This document shows, in pieces, positions 21,700 to 33,187 of a DNA stretch of 64,000 bases. The notes under the pieces are model-generated. The model saw only the letters and a list, made by a program, of their open reading frames with translations. It had not been told where the DNA came from and did no database searches. The stretch lies in NCBI GenBank assembly GCA_022036555.1, contig CM039119.1:42597318-42661317 (forward strand). The letters run 5' to 3'. This stretch comes from Microstegium vimineum. Taxonomy: Eukaryota > Streptophyta > Magnoliopsida > Poales > Poaceae. Position 1 is the first letter of the stretch. Each line of letters starts with the position of its first letter. A program made the translations under genes and the position numbers.

Positions 21700-22802
21700 A
21701 TGTCCGACTCCTACTCAAAGCCACAGCCGCCACCGCACCTCCACCTCCACGTCGGCACTAGTGCCACCACCAACGGCTCGGCCGCCTCTTCCGGCTCCGC
21801 GTCCTCCTCCCGAGTCCCGCGCCCCACCCCACCGTCGGCGGGATCGGGAGCGGGCAGATCATCCAGGCATGCGCGGCGTGCAAGTACCAGCGGCGCAGGT
21901 GCACCCCGGACTGCCCGCTCGCCCCCTACTTCCCCGCCGACCAGCAGCGCCGCTTCATCAACGTCCACCGCCTCTTCGGCGTCAGCAACATCCAGAAGAC
22001 GCTGCGCCGGATCGAGCCCAAGTACGGCCCCGACGCCATGCGCTCACTCATCTACCAGTCCGAGGCTCGCGCGGCCGACCCCGTCGGTGGCTGCGTCGGC
22101 ATCATCGAAGAACTGCGACGGCAGATCCGCGACACTGAGATGGAGCTCCAGTTTGTTAGACAGCAGATCGCGATCTACCGCCAGGTGTCCGCCACGGACG
22201 CGCTCTCCGACCCGGCGGCGGCGGCAGCGGCGATGATCCTACCTGCAGGCGCTTCTGTGGCGGCTGGCCAGCAGGACGACGACATGGTAGCAGCTGTGGA
22301 CGCGATCTACGCCGGCGCTCAACAGTCATTCATCCCGGCAGGTGGTGGTGGCTCATCCGGAGTACAGCTGCTCTTTCAAAACCAACAACAACAAGATTAC
22401 AACCGTCTTCTCAAGGTGGAAGAACAACAACACAATGATCCATCGTCGCACCAGCAGCAGCTCTACCATTACTTCTGTTACAACGGGGCCGACGGCGACG
22501 AGGCGACAAGCGACGATGGGGCAATGCAGCAGGTGGACCTCGGCGAGCAGCTGGGGCAGCACTGCCAGATAGATGCGTTGCCGTTCATGGGCGCGTCGTT
22601 CAACGTGAAGCCGCAAGTCCTGCCGGCGACAAAACAACACCATGGCCGCCCTGCTGCTGCCGGCGATGTGCTGCATCCAGAACAGAAGAAGCTGGCCACG
22701 ACGACGGTGCAGCTGGTGAAGCACGACGACGACCATATGGAGGAGCAGCAGGCGACGGCAGGGGCGCCATGCCACCTGGAGTTAGGCTTCTCCTCTTTCT
22801 AA
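21700..22802 (+). CDS. LOB-domain transcription factor, LBD27 (SIDECAR POLLEN)-like, with apparent frameshift
   Basis: The LOB domain (21864-22130) has the zinc-finger-like C-x2-C-x6-C-x3-C block (CAACKYQRRRCTPDC), the GAS-type block with NVHRLFGVSNIQKTLRRI, DPVGGC, and a leucine-zipper-like coil with EELRRQIRD and LQFVRQQIAIYR. The C-terminal half is Gln/His rich. KYQRRRC, VSNI, LIYQSEARAADPVGG and RQQIAIYR are closest to LBD27/LBD22. The best start (ATG 21700, MSDSYSKPQ) is one frame off from the LOB domain; the break is near the GCGGGCAG at 21850-21856, where one G fewer than expected is read. The gene is a single open exon otherwise. The frameshift may be a real null allele or a sequence error. 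LBD proteins act in the nucleus as DNA-binding regulators of organ and pollen development. Confidence 0.82.
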
Positions 22803-23832
22803 TGCATGAGAGATACATTACATCCATGACCATGCATACACGGTTTTAATTTCTTGGTTCTTTTAGTCAATAATTAGTTTAGGCAACATCATATACCCAT
22901 TGGTTTATGCATATCGATTAGATATCTTAGTTTTCTTTAGAGAGTGTTAATTGTTTTTTTCTGATCAGTACCCATTAGTTCAGTTAGGTTTTATCATTGA
23001 TTTTCGTCGTCGCTCTACATGGACCAATATTTGATGAAAGGTTCATGAACTATTTTTGAGGAAACAAGTATTATGTGACTTCATTCAATAAAATAAAGTA
23101 TTGCATAATATTTCTTTAATGACATTGTGTTCCCCATGGGCGTCTCTATAATTTTAAGGACCTTCAGGCAAACATAATCATTAGGACCTATTAAACTAAT
23201 TTTTAATATGACAATTAAAGTATATAATATAAAAAATAACTTACAACATACGTTTAGTTTGTAAAAATTAACTATAGTATAACCACAATATAGCACTAAA
23301 CTAGATTACCTCAAACAAAACAATAATGTTTCAATGCTTTGTAAAAAATCATCTTCGAGCATTTCTTAATTTAAATCTTCAAGAACTGTATTAAAAAGAC
23401 AAGTTATTTTTTTTGATAAAAAAAAGACAAGTTATTGCCCTACCATACCTATACCGTTAGGATAAATCATACCCATTAAGAAATTCATGCTCATACATGG
23501 GTACAACTCTACCCATGCCCATGTGGATATCGGGTACCCATGGGTTGCTCATAGCCTTAAAAACATATGTAAGGTTGCATGCTATTATCAATCTTTACTC
23601 ACAATTTTGTAGATACATAAGCAATGTAAGTATATGCACATAGGTTGCAAAACATATATAAACTTGTTGATATATGAGAGATATAAACATATGCACGTAC
23701 GCACCTGCATACCCGATGCGCATGACTTTTTTCCATTAGCATGCCCATGGGTAAGAATTTTAATCTATACTCTTGCCCTAATGGGATAAAAACCTATGTG
23801 CATCATAAAATCTATTATTTCTGGACTAGTAT
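22803..23832. other. 3' flank and AT-rich intergenic sequence
   Basis: No gene is seen. A short block near 23440-23560 is rich in CCCATG/CATGGG motifs that can pair with each other (ATACCCATTA, CATGGGTA, TACCCATGCCCATG, GGTACCCATGGG) and looks like part of a MITE, but I could not define its ends. Confidence 0.35.
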
Positions 23833-24680
23833 ATCATCATAAAATATAATGGTGTTAATTGTTCCCTTTTTTTGTTTCTTCTTGTATTTTTAGGCTTTTG
23901 TATTTGACATGGATACTGTATTTATTTGTTTCCATTAGATCATCATAAAATCTAGTCGTGCATATTTTTTTCTTTTATGGTTAATCTCATGATTTTTGGG
24001 CCTTATATTTGACATGGATACTCTATTTGTTCTCGGTCATAATTAGAGTATTTAATATGGTTTGTATTTCATTCTTTTTGTGATAATATAATGGTGTAAT
24101 TTCCACACCTTGTATTTTACATGGATACCCTATTTATTATTGACTATTAGATCATCATAAAATTCAATGCTGGATTTTTTATAATGGTGCATATTTTTTA
24201 TTAATCTTATAATTTACAGATCTTGTATTTGATATGGATACATTATTTGTTCTTGGTCGCTAGATCATCATAAAATTCAATGCTGGATTTTTTATTTCTT
24301 TTTTCTTATTAATATCGTATTTCTAGACCTTGTTTTTATATGGATATTCTATTTATTATGAATCATTAGATTAGATCATCGTAAAATCCTACAATGCATA
24401 TAATTTTTTCAATTAATCTTGTAGTATATAGGTCTTGTAGTTGATATGGATACGCTATTTATCCTTAGTTGTCAGATCATCATAAAATCTAATGGCCCAT
24501 ATTCATTTTATTTCCTATACTCTATTTTATTCTCGACTGTTAGATCATCATAAAAATAAATGGTGCATATTTTTTTTGTTTTTTCTTATACTCTATTTAT
24601 TCTCGGCTGTTAGATCACCATACAATTCAAAGGTACATTTTCTTTTTTTCTGATTAATCTCGTAATCTCTAGATCCTCTC
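23833..24680. repeat. Degenerate tandem array, about 106-bp unit
   Basis: The phrase (TTAG)ATCATCATAAAATCTAAT recurs at 23833, 23939, 24151, 24264, 24375, 24475, 24544 and 24614. Between copies lie TTAATCTCGTAATTT, CTTGTATTTGACATGGATAC and TCTATTTATTCTTGG. Spacing is 100-113 bp (one double gap of 212), shrinking to about 70 bp in the last units through deletion. Unit similarity is moderate, so the array is old. Confidence 0.8.
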
Positions 24681-25352
24681 CATTAATATGAGAGCTACTT
24701 TTTATTCTATTGTATTAATATAATAAATTGTCCAAAGAGAAGAGTTTCGGTTGTCACGGCCCTTTCCCAGGGGTGGCTGGGACTTGGGGACCAGCTAGGG
24801 TAGGGGAGTGGTGGCACTAGGGGTAGTCCCAACTAGGGTAGGGGAATGGCGGTACTAGGGCCAAGGCCATTGCAGAAGGTAGAGGCCGAGCCAGGATTTG
24901 CACATAGAGGGTGAGCCGACAACAACCATCCGTGATAAAATGCATATACGGCAATGGCATAGATAATATCTAAATAAAAGTTTATTTTACTATATACATA
25001 AAAGCTAACAAAAAACGGTGAAAATTACAAATAAAAGAGAACAAAAATCAATTAGCACTAGGTTTCTAACTTTCACTCGATCAATCTAATGCGTAGACAA
25101 AAAAAGATATTACAATAAGAATAGAAACAAAAGAAATGAGAAAGACAACATAAAAAAGTGTTGATTAATATAAATGTTGTTGGAGATCAATATAAAGGGA
25201 GAACGAGACAAAACACTAATTATATTTGTTAAAAAGCTATAGAATTGTACCATAGAGAGAACAAAAGAAATAACAAAACAATAGAATGTCTAATCCTAAA
25301 TTATTATGGAAAAAATAAATAAAGCACTATTGAGCATCATTACCTTACTAAT
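24681..25352. other. AT-rich intergenic with a G-rich block
   Basis: A G-rich patch (about 24770-24850) contains a twofold repeat of AACTAGGGTAGGGGA-like sequence. The remainder is A-rich and non-coding, with no gene recognised. Confidence 0.3.
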
Positions 25353-26943
25353 TGTTGACACCATATTTTGGCGCGGCCGGACATATGCATATGGGCCTTC
25401 GTGGCAGGCCTTTAGGAGCATCATTTAGATGGACCCGAAGAATCAATTAAGGTAACTAATCGGTGAAATCACGCAAGAAGATTTTTGGGCCGGTTATAAC
25501 AAAGCGTGCACGTCGGTTTTGGCACGATGAAGGATTGAAACCTAAGTTACCTATTTTTCCTTATTTTTAGGACTTATGTTATGGTCGATTAGATTATGTA
25601 CTATGGTCTATAAATAGCAAGGCCTAAAGAATGGTAGAGGACATCCAATCAATCAACATACAACCTTTCGGTCACCGGCCAAACCCTAGGAGTAGGAGTA
25701 GAGTAGATTTCGGTAAACCTTTGACAAACAGGGCTGCACCGACTAGATCGACCTCCAGTTTGCTTGTAAGTCTAGCCTTGGTTCATGACTCGTTTGTACG
25801 GTTGTATTGTGTAACTCGTACAAGCTCGATCTGAGCTAGTTATCGGTTTGAATCTATGTTTATGGGGTTGCATTGCTTCAATCTCACATGAGTCATTGCT
25901 TCAAGCTAGTTATCGGCTCTATTAAATTGGCGATCTAATAGATTCATTAAGTTATCGACATTGTTTGTTATGAATTGTTTATTTACAACAATATCTTGCC
26001 CAGACTCAATCAACGGATTGGCCCGTGCTTCAATGTCATCTGGATTTATTGTTTTGAATGCTTTCATTCATACACAGGTCAAATCTATAGATCTAAGATC
26101 ATATCGGTTAATCTGTTGATCGTGATTGTTATATGTTGTGGGTTCAAGACATACGTTCGGTTGCCAGAGTGGTTTGAGAGTAGATGGATTTGGCTTAACA
26201 TAATTGGTACGGCTGCATCTACCGGACTCCACTGCCAAGCGTGTTGGGTTATGCGTCTGCATAATCTTAGATCCGTTTGTCGCTGGGCTTATGTATCTTG
26301 TTCACGCTTTATAGACCCCATATCGGCTGAAATAGCCGATCTGGTTGTGCTTTATTCATACGATACATATGCTTTTATTGTCTCAACATGATTAGATCTA
26401 TTAAATGTACTGGACGTGACTTAGTTTGTTTATTTTTATGGCTGCATGGAAACATCCCAATGCTAGTGAGTAAACTAAGTTATTAGGTTAATTGTCATCA
26501 TGGCTACATGAGAACACACCTCTGTTGACGGTTAATAAATTTTTATCTGATATGCTTAGTAGATTTGATAGTCTGGGTCGATAAATGTCGCATGTATTGC
26601 ATCATTACTACATATACTGATGGGATCGGCTGATTATATGCTTTAATGACGATATATCTCAAACAGTCGTTTACATCTTATTGTTGTGATTTACACTGCT
26701 AGGAGATGACTCTCTAGTCAATTTCCTTTGACCAATCGGCTATCTGAGAGTCGCACATTCATGGAACTATCTGGCAATAACCGGTAGATTCCATAATTTG
26801 ACAATTTTATCTCCTTGTCAATTGTAGGTCAAACTGGTTGGCACGTCTGAGATCAATTAACCGAAGTGCCCTTGCCATTAAAAGGCTCAGGAGATCAAGA
26901 CCCTGCTCCCACACGGTTTGTATGGGGCCTTGCGCGGTGTTGA
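25353..26943 (+). mobile_element. Long LTR-like sequence
   Basis: The segment starts TGTTGACACCATATTTTGGCG, has a good TATA box CTATAAATAGC at about 25609-25619, and continues for about 1.6 kb of non-coding sequence. Layout and promoter are those of a long grass gypsy LTR. No second copy, primer site or internal region is in the window, so it may be a solo or truncated LTR; the right limit is uncertain. Confidence 0.5.
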
Positions 26944-27523
26944 TGTCAGGACCCGTTTTTAACGTCAAAACTAATTAAATAGTTAACTAGCTAAATAAGA
27001 AGGGAGCATTGTAGAAGCACCAGCATGTTGGGGGTGCCAGTCCCCCTCAGCCCCTCCCTCCCTCCACCACTGGCAGAAAGGGTTGGCCACGCTAGGGCAG
27101 ATGAGCAGTGTGAGAGAGGAAAGGGAGAGGGGTGGTATACAGAGAGAGAGAGTAGGGGTAAGGGAAGAGTTTTGTTTCCTCGCTTGAGATTAAAAGTTTA
27201 CATTGCCCCTCTATTTATAGTCGTGGGGAACTTGACCTCTAAGCAATCTAAGATTATCCTCCAAAAATAAAGGAAAGGGTTTTTTAGATTTGAGTTGCTT
27301 TCTTTACAAGCAAAATTATTATTTTCTAACAAATTCTGATCTATTTTATATAAGCGTATCTTTATTTATTTTTCTACTTTTTTCCTAGATTCCTCTTTTT
27401 ATTTAGATCTCCTCGGACCCCGTTGCCACGTACAAGGAGGCCCTAGGGGCGGCCGCGACTAGGTTATAGGCTCCTCCTGGCCCATTTAGCCCGACGTGGG
27501 GGCCCTGATTTAGGCGCGTGACA
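26944..27523. mobile_element. Possible second LTR-like insertion
   Basis: The segment begins TGTCAGGACCCG and ends GGCGCGTGACA, a TG...CA layout with a partial inverted start (TGTCA/TGACA). The interior has GA-rich stretches and no coding signal. There is no target duplication (GTTGA versus TCGCT), so this is only a candidate. Confidence 0.3.
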
Positions 27524-27968
27524 TCGCTACTCGGTAATCAGGGTTTTACATGTGCACATATGGTATGTAGTATAGTCGGATATATTGTTCTCTCTTGTTA
27601 TAAATTTTGAGTGCTTGGAAACATAAAAGTGCAAAATTATATCCCAAAAACTAGAGATACCATTCAAATAACAAATTGGAGAGTCAACACGTATTGTGTT
27701 TAGTATTTACGTGATTAATCCTAAAGTTGTAGAGTCTAACACAATTTACAACTTTGTTGTTGATACCTTTTTATTTGAAGTTGTTTAGATCTCGAATATT
27801 TGTTTTAAATTCACATATTTTGAGATTAAATTTTTGAAATTTGCAAATAATCTCGGATAGAGACACACCCGGTATGAAAACTGTAGAGCTCAACTATTTT
27901 TTCATTTAAAATCATCTAAGAGATGGAATATTGAATAAAAAATATGAAATATTGCTAAAAAAGAAGTA

Positions 27969-28207
27969 CTCTCTCTATCCCAAACTATAAGTCATCCAAG
28001 AATGTTGGAGAGTCAAAGCATCTAAAGTTTGACCAAATTTATGTGATAATATAATAACATTTATGATATCGACTAAGTATAATTAGATTCTTCGTCAATT
28101 ATATTTTCATAATATACCTATTTTTTGTCATAAATGATTATAAAATTTGAGATGTTGTGAATCTCGAAGATTCTTGGAATATGTCTGATGATTTGGAATG
28201 GAGAGAG
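27969..28207. mobile_element. Stowaway-like MITE
   Basis: Inverted ends are CTCTCTCTATCCCAAACTAT and CTCTCTCCATTCCAAATCAT (right end reverse complemented), flanked by the TA dinucleotide at 27967-27968 and 28208-28209. The length is 239 bp. Stowaway/Tc1-mariner elements duplicate TA. Confidence 0.75.
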
Positions 28208-28509
28208 TAACTAACTATATATACTCAAAAGATTGTAGTCTGATGATAAAGAAGTGTTTATATGTGCTGATGAAGGTCTTGGCCATCTTTCTTGTCTTTG
28301 GAAATATTTACCATAGGCCGCCACGCTACTCGCCTCTAAAAATGAATTTTGACTAGAAAACCTTTCCATAGTAGAGTGTAGTCGCGCTATATGTAAAATA
28401 AGTATAAACATATACTCTATGTATATTTACATACTTAATATATTTACTACCCTAGATAATCTAATATGATCATACACTTTATGTACATATACTTTGTCGG
28501 TTCATATAC

Positions 28510-28510
<1 letters not shown>

Positions 28511-28555
<45 letters not shown>

Positions 28556-28707
28556 CATAGGTGTAGAATATTTATACTACACCAAGGTGTTATACTGGAA
28601 AAATCCAGTATTGTTCAGTAGTCATGTATCAGTATTATTCAGTATTTTCGTGGTTTAGTAGTTTTCGGTATTTTTTCAAATTAGTTTTTCCTTATGGTTA
28701 TTCTACA

Positions 28708-28740
<33 letters not shown>
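28511..28740. mobile_element. Short TIR element inside a (TA)n microsatellite (Micron-like)
   Basis: A TA run (28511-28553) and another (28711-28740) enclose a 157-bp segment. Its ends read ATAGGTGTAGAATA and TATTCTACACCTAT, a perfect inverted pair, with a CAGTATT-rich interior. The layout recalls rice Micron elements, which insert into TA microsatellites, but the interior was not compared with them. Confidence 0.55.
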
Positions 28741-28742
<2 letters not shown>

Positions 28743-30317
28743 AAATTCATAAATCACCAAATTAAAGTTATATATATGCACAAATTAATATTTCAGTTTG
28801 CATAGAAAACGACCATGCATGCCTCACGCAACCGCGTACACATATGCCAGTCACTCTGCTGGTAGCTTGCTTAATTAATTGCAAAACAACACCAGGAAAG
28901 TAATGTTTTTGATGGAGGTCGACCGTGTCCAGGGAGGAAAGGATGTTGAACTGAAAATTTTGTAGGTGAATATACGCGTAGTACTTGAGAGTCAATTTCT
29001 TGGTTATTTCTGGACATCCTGAAAGTGGCAGGCTGGCAGCAGCCTAGTTTCAGGTGCTACTGTGCTAGTAATCATAATAATAAGCAGGTGATGACGACAG
29101 CGAGGTCGGCTGCAGCTATACTGTACATGTCACTACTACTGACGATGACCGTACGTGGATTCGTTCGTACGTACGTACGAGGATGAACGTTTCTACTAGC
29201 TTTTTTATATCCAAAAACGCGTTAGTTTCATATGCCACGCGGCCGGAGCCGCTAGCAATCACCAGGTTGTCCCGTAGCAGCGCGGCAATCGGCAATGAAA
29301 GAATGCGTCCAAACCGACCACCGGCAAAGTTTACAACGAACGAAGTGCGCGTCACGAAGGGATGGGATGGGATGCATATGTTGCTTTCGTGATACCTGAA
29401 CCGATTTTAGATTAACAACGTCGATTTGTGACAAATTTCGGCTGCCACTCGTCGGAGACTGTCGTGTTTGCTTGACTTACTTATCAGTCATCAAAACTGT
29501 TCTTTCACAATAAAACAGTTATAAACAGTATGAATCGAACGATGAGACGAACATGACGCATAGATACGCCCAATCACCCATGGCTACGTGTGTGCGTGCC
29601 GCAGTAGTTACCGTCCCAGATAAGCGCCCGATAGCTAGTACAGTAGTACTGAAAAATATCAGGGAAACGCGACGGGCCGGGCAGTTACAAACGAAATTAA
29701 TTAAGAGCTAGTATTTTTTTAAGCAAAAAAAAAAAAAGACAGACCGCAGTGCTGCACTAGATATTGCTAGTCTGCTACTTGACGGCCAAGTTTCTGGGTG
29801 CGAGGGTAAGATGATGAAAATGACTTGGCACGTGACAGTGAGTGCCATGGTATGATGACATGATGAGATTGACACGAAAATTATTTCAACTTATCACAAT
29901 GAATTACCAAACTAACCAATGCAACTGGCTTGACTCTTGACTAGCAACTTTAACTTAACCTAGCTAGAAGCACACGGAAGCATATCCTACAAGATTCCAT
30001 AGAAACAATAGTACTCCGTAATAAAGAAGTGATGAAGTACACCTTGTGAGATAGTACTGTACTATGATAGACGTGGCAATTGGCATGCATGTGAGAGAGC
30101 GGTCAGTCGGTAACCAACCTCGGTAGGGTGAGGTGATGCCGTGATGGTCAGACAGACATCTGGAGCAAACTAAGTTTGCTGCTGCACTAGTATCAGTATA
30201 TACAGTAATTGGTAACAAATTAATAATAATTAATACAATTATTTAACGATCAATCCACCGTCATCATTGAAAATTGAACAGGACATCGATCAACCTTAGT
30301 GGGGAGCCAAAATGGAT
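28741..30317. other. Intergenic upstream of the DUF761 cluster
   Basis: Mixed sequence with short frames only. No domain or RNA gene is recognised. Confidence 0.3.
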
Positions 30318-30677
30318 GAGAGCAAGTATATTGGTGTCGTCTCATAGGTCGTCTCGTATAATGTCACGTCATTTAAGACGACTTAACAAACCACATATAC
30401 AATGGTTGGTTTTTAAGTTGACTCGCAGTAACTCATTATTCCTTAATTTATGCATAGAATAAAAATTAACATGTGAGGTGTATGGCAATAACAACTCATA
30501 CAATGGTGTAATAGTTGTCTCATAGTCCTAAATCTTAGCTCATGAGGTGGTTGTTTCGTGAAACAACGACCTCTTTCTCTCTCACATTTCTCTTTCCTCC
30601 ACATAAACAAAAATCCTACGTGGCACTGTATGAAATAGGGTACGAGACCGCTGACATGTAGCAATATACCTACCCTA
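30318..30677. mobile_element. MITE with GAGAGCAAGTATATTG start
   Basis: The left end GAGAGCAAGTATATTGG matches, imperfectly, the reverse complement of the right end AGGGTAGGTATATTGC. The GAGAGCAAGTATA start is common in a grass MITE family. The interior is non-coding and includes the palindrome GTTTCGTGAAAC. No clear target duplication. Confidence 0.5.
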
Positions 30678-30709
30678 AGCCGAGTATTATAAGAAAAGCT
30701 AACACATGT

Positions 30710-30758
30710 GAAGCTACGTGCATGGTGGCATGCCCGGTCGGTCGGTCCACGGTTGACC
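30710..30758 (+). promoter_or_regulatory. Conserved upstream block of DUF761 gene 1 (W-box)
   Basis: The block begins GAAGCTACGTGCATGG, contains TGCCCGGTC and ends TTGACC. It lies 253 bases before the ATG of the first DUF761 gene. The same ordered motifs occur before the other two paralogues. TTGAC(C) is the W-box bound by WRKY factors. Confidence 0.6.
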
Positions 30759-31010
30759 CACCGCATTGCTTTATCTATGACCAACTTTTCAACACGAAAA
30801 CGAGTTAATTCTTCCCTACATATACATACAGACATACTCCTGCTCGTGCTTCCTTCATCCACCAAAAGGCCACACACTGACACACACCGTTGTCCAAGGT
30901 CCAAGCAACATAGCCTCTTGTTCTCTAGCTACAAGCAGCAGAGCAGAGCAGGGGCCGCTCGAATCCTACCGAGCAGAGCTGGGGCTGGGCTGAGGCTGAG
31001 GCTCCCGAGG

Positions 31011-31622
31011 ATGACGACGGCATGGTGGTGGTTCGTCGCCATGAACGCGGTCGTCGTGGCCATCGCCGTGCTATCGTCCTCCTGTCCTGTGCGCGGCCAT
31101 CTCTTCTACCGACGCCACCACCGCTCCGGGGTCACGCGCAGGGCCTCCTCGGCGATGCTGCAGAGCCTCAGCTCTTTCTCACTCTTCTCCTTCCCGTCGG
31201 CATGCCTGGCGTCGTACCTCCAGCCCGACGCCGCCGCCGCAACCACCGACCAAGAAACAGAAACAGAAGTAGAGGAGCTGGCCGTGGCGCGGTCACCACC
31301 CATCAAACCGTCGACGGCATCACCGCGCGCGCTCCAGCTCACGCCGCCGCCGCCTCCCGCTCCGGCACCTGAGGAGGAGGAGGAAGAGGAGGACCCGAAC
31401 GCGATGAGCATGGACGAAGCTTACGCGCTGGTCCTGGCTTCGCAGCAGCGGCCGGAGCGGGAGAGGGAGGAGGAGGCCAGGAGGTCGGAGGTGGACGCCA
31501 AGGCGGAGGAGTTCATCCGCAGCTTCAAGGACCAACTGCGGCAGCAGCGGCTCAACTCCATCTCCAACTACACGCAGACGCTCAGACGGCGCCCGCCCGC
31601 CGGCGGCCAGATGCCCTCCTAG
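31011..31622 (+). CDS. DUF4408/DUF761-domain protein, paralogue 1
   Basis: A 203-residue single-exon protein. An N-terminal hydrophobic helix (WWWFVAMNAVVVAIAVLS, residues 5-22) fits a membrane anchor or DUF4408 start; VTRRASSAMLQSL follows. After an acidic, Pro-rich middle comes MSMDEAYALVLA (from residue 131), a charged helix (SEVDAKAEEFIRSFKDQLRQQ) and the DUF761 signature RLNSISNYTQTL near the C-terminus. DUF761 proteins include cotton-fibre-expressed proteins and stress-responsive plant proteins of unknown biochemistry. The start at 31011 is chosen because the conserved hydrophobic segment follows at once; the frame is open further upstream through 5' leader sequence. It is first of three tandem paralogues on the same strand. 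Confidence 0.85.
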   Translation: MTTAWWWFVAMNAVVVAIAVLSSSCPVRGHLFYRRHHRSGVTRRASSAMLQSLSSFSLFSFPSACLASYLQPDAAAATTDQETETEVEELAVARSPPIKPSTASPRALQLTPPPPPAPAPEEEEEEEDPNAMSMDEAYALVLASQQRPEREREEEARRSEVDAKAEEFIRSFKDQLRQQRLNSISNYTQTLRRRPPAGGQMPS

Positions 31623-33016
31623 ATCGCTGATTAGAACTGACTCATGTTTGAGTTCGTTTAGGTGTGCTGGTCAGCGTGTTGAGGGGGACCAATAATTATG
31701 TTTTGATTTTTGGTGTTTTTGTGTACATATAAGCTTGGCATATGCATAGAGTAGAGTCTGCTGGAGTATCAACTTATATTCCAAGAATATTAGATGGATA
31801 AACTTTAACTATAATAAAAGAAAATGTAAGACTTTGTTCACCTTTTGTTTTTGCCGCGCCCATTTTTTTGTTTCCTTTTCGTATTCCACAAGGCTTGTTC
31901 GCTTTTTTTTTTTGGCAATCTATTCCGCAACTCGTTACCGAGCGCGGCCGCGCAGGCGCCGATGAGTCCTGGGTGCCGCGCTCTCCCTTCGCCGTGTCCG
32001 ACGGTGGGGGTAGCCGCGGTGGGTGTGTTGGGTTAGGGGCTTAGGGCGCTGTCGCCCTGTGACGCGGCCGCGGCGAGCCGTGGATGGCCGCTTCCCCTGT
32101 TCCGGTGGCCGCAAAGGTGCTACTGCTATTGCTGATTGAAGTAAGAGTGGGAGTGTAGGACCCGTGGCTATTCGTAAGTTGCTTGGGCGTGGCCAACCCG
32201 GTTTTTCCAGAACGGCATGTGGCCGCCTATCCTATCCTGCGGCTGCAGTTTCATCAAAATTTGTGCACTGAAACATGGGAGGGTAAAAACGGTAGCAGAG
32301 AATGGAATGATGGGAAGCAGTATGACTCACATGCGAATCTCAAAGCACTTTGAATGGTGCGAGATAGAAGTTGCGGCCGCATGCCGTTGTGGAGATGATC
32401 TCTTGTGGGCGTGGCTGTTTGTAGTAGGGGGGTGATGATGGTGGCTCGTCGATGCGGCCGACCGCGGCGTTGACGAGGGTGGCCAACATCGACACAGCAA
32501 AAGACCTAGCTTGTTAAGGAGCTAAACCGGTTTGGATTTTAATGGGGTTGAGTTGACTTGGATGTTTGTGTTTGAGATTGTAGCTTTCCCTTCTCAGGGA
32601 CGACGGATCGAAGGACCGTACCGTGGGTCTATGGTGCTATAGCCGTTGTCTTTCTTTCTTTCTTTTTTGCGTGCTATATGTATTAGGGAACTCTCTTTTG
32701 CAGTAGATATTTTGTTCTGTCAGTTTAGTCTTGGGAGTTCTGAAAGCTGTTGATGCTTTAGGTGTTTGGTAGACCCCTTTGATTGTTTGGTAGATGCGTG
32801 TCAAACATGCTTGTTCGCTAGTTATAGTTTAATTAATGTGACATCCCTAATGCATTTCGATATTAGTTTAACTCTTGAAATTCTTTTATTCTGTAGGAAT
32901 TAGCAATTTTATATTTGAACTCAGAGGCATGCTATTATTTAAATTTTTCCTATATGGTGTAGGAGGTTGAGATAATCTATGCAAGAGGAATGAATTTTTC
33001 ATTGAAAATTTGTACT
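31623..33016. other. Intergenic with a GC-rich, NotI-like-site-rich island
   Basis: From about 31930 to 32470 GC is high and GCGGCCGC occurs at least three times, unlike the surroundings. A short open frame (32217-32435) has scattered Cys residues, but no family was recognised. The island may be a captured gene fragment. The rest is AT-rich. Confidence 0.35.
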
Positions 33017-33187
33017 CACTACTAGAATAATGGATTTCTCCTAATGTTTTTAGTAGTACTAAAACATTATCATTAATCATAGCACATGAGAAGATATTTA
33101 CTAGAAAAAGTTTACATACTAAATTTTGAATACTAAAATACTAGAAGAACTCCACTCCACTGAGAGAACTTTTATATTTTGGTAGTG
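33017..33187. mobile_element. Miniature CACTA-like element
   Basis: The segment begins CACTACTAGAATAATGG and its right end reverse-complements to CACTACCAAAATATAA. Both start CACTAC, and it is flanked by the 3-bp repeat ACT at 33014-33016 and 33188-33190, the target-duplication length of CACTA elements. The interior is 171 bp and non-coding. Confidence 0.55.

Noticed and set aside
21566..22138. Arg/Pro-rich frame of 190 codons over the LBD gene
   Set aside because: It is a shadow in another frame of the LOB domain; composition is that of a GC-rich out-of-frame read.
26944..27523. Complete LTR retrotransposon or solo LTR with TGTCA ends
   Set aside because: Termini are suggestive, but there is no target duplication, second copy, PBS or coding region; kept only as a low-confidence candidate.
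32217..32435. Possible GRF-type zinc finger
   Set aside because: Cys spacing does not fit the family well enough; left as unassigned.
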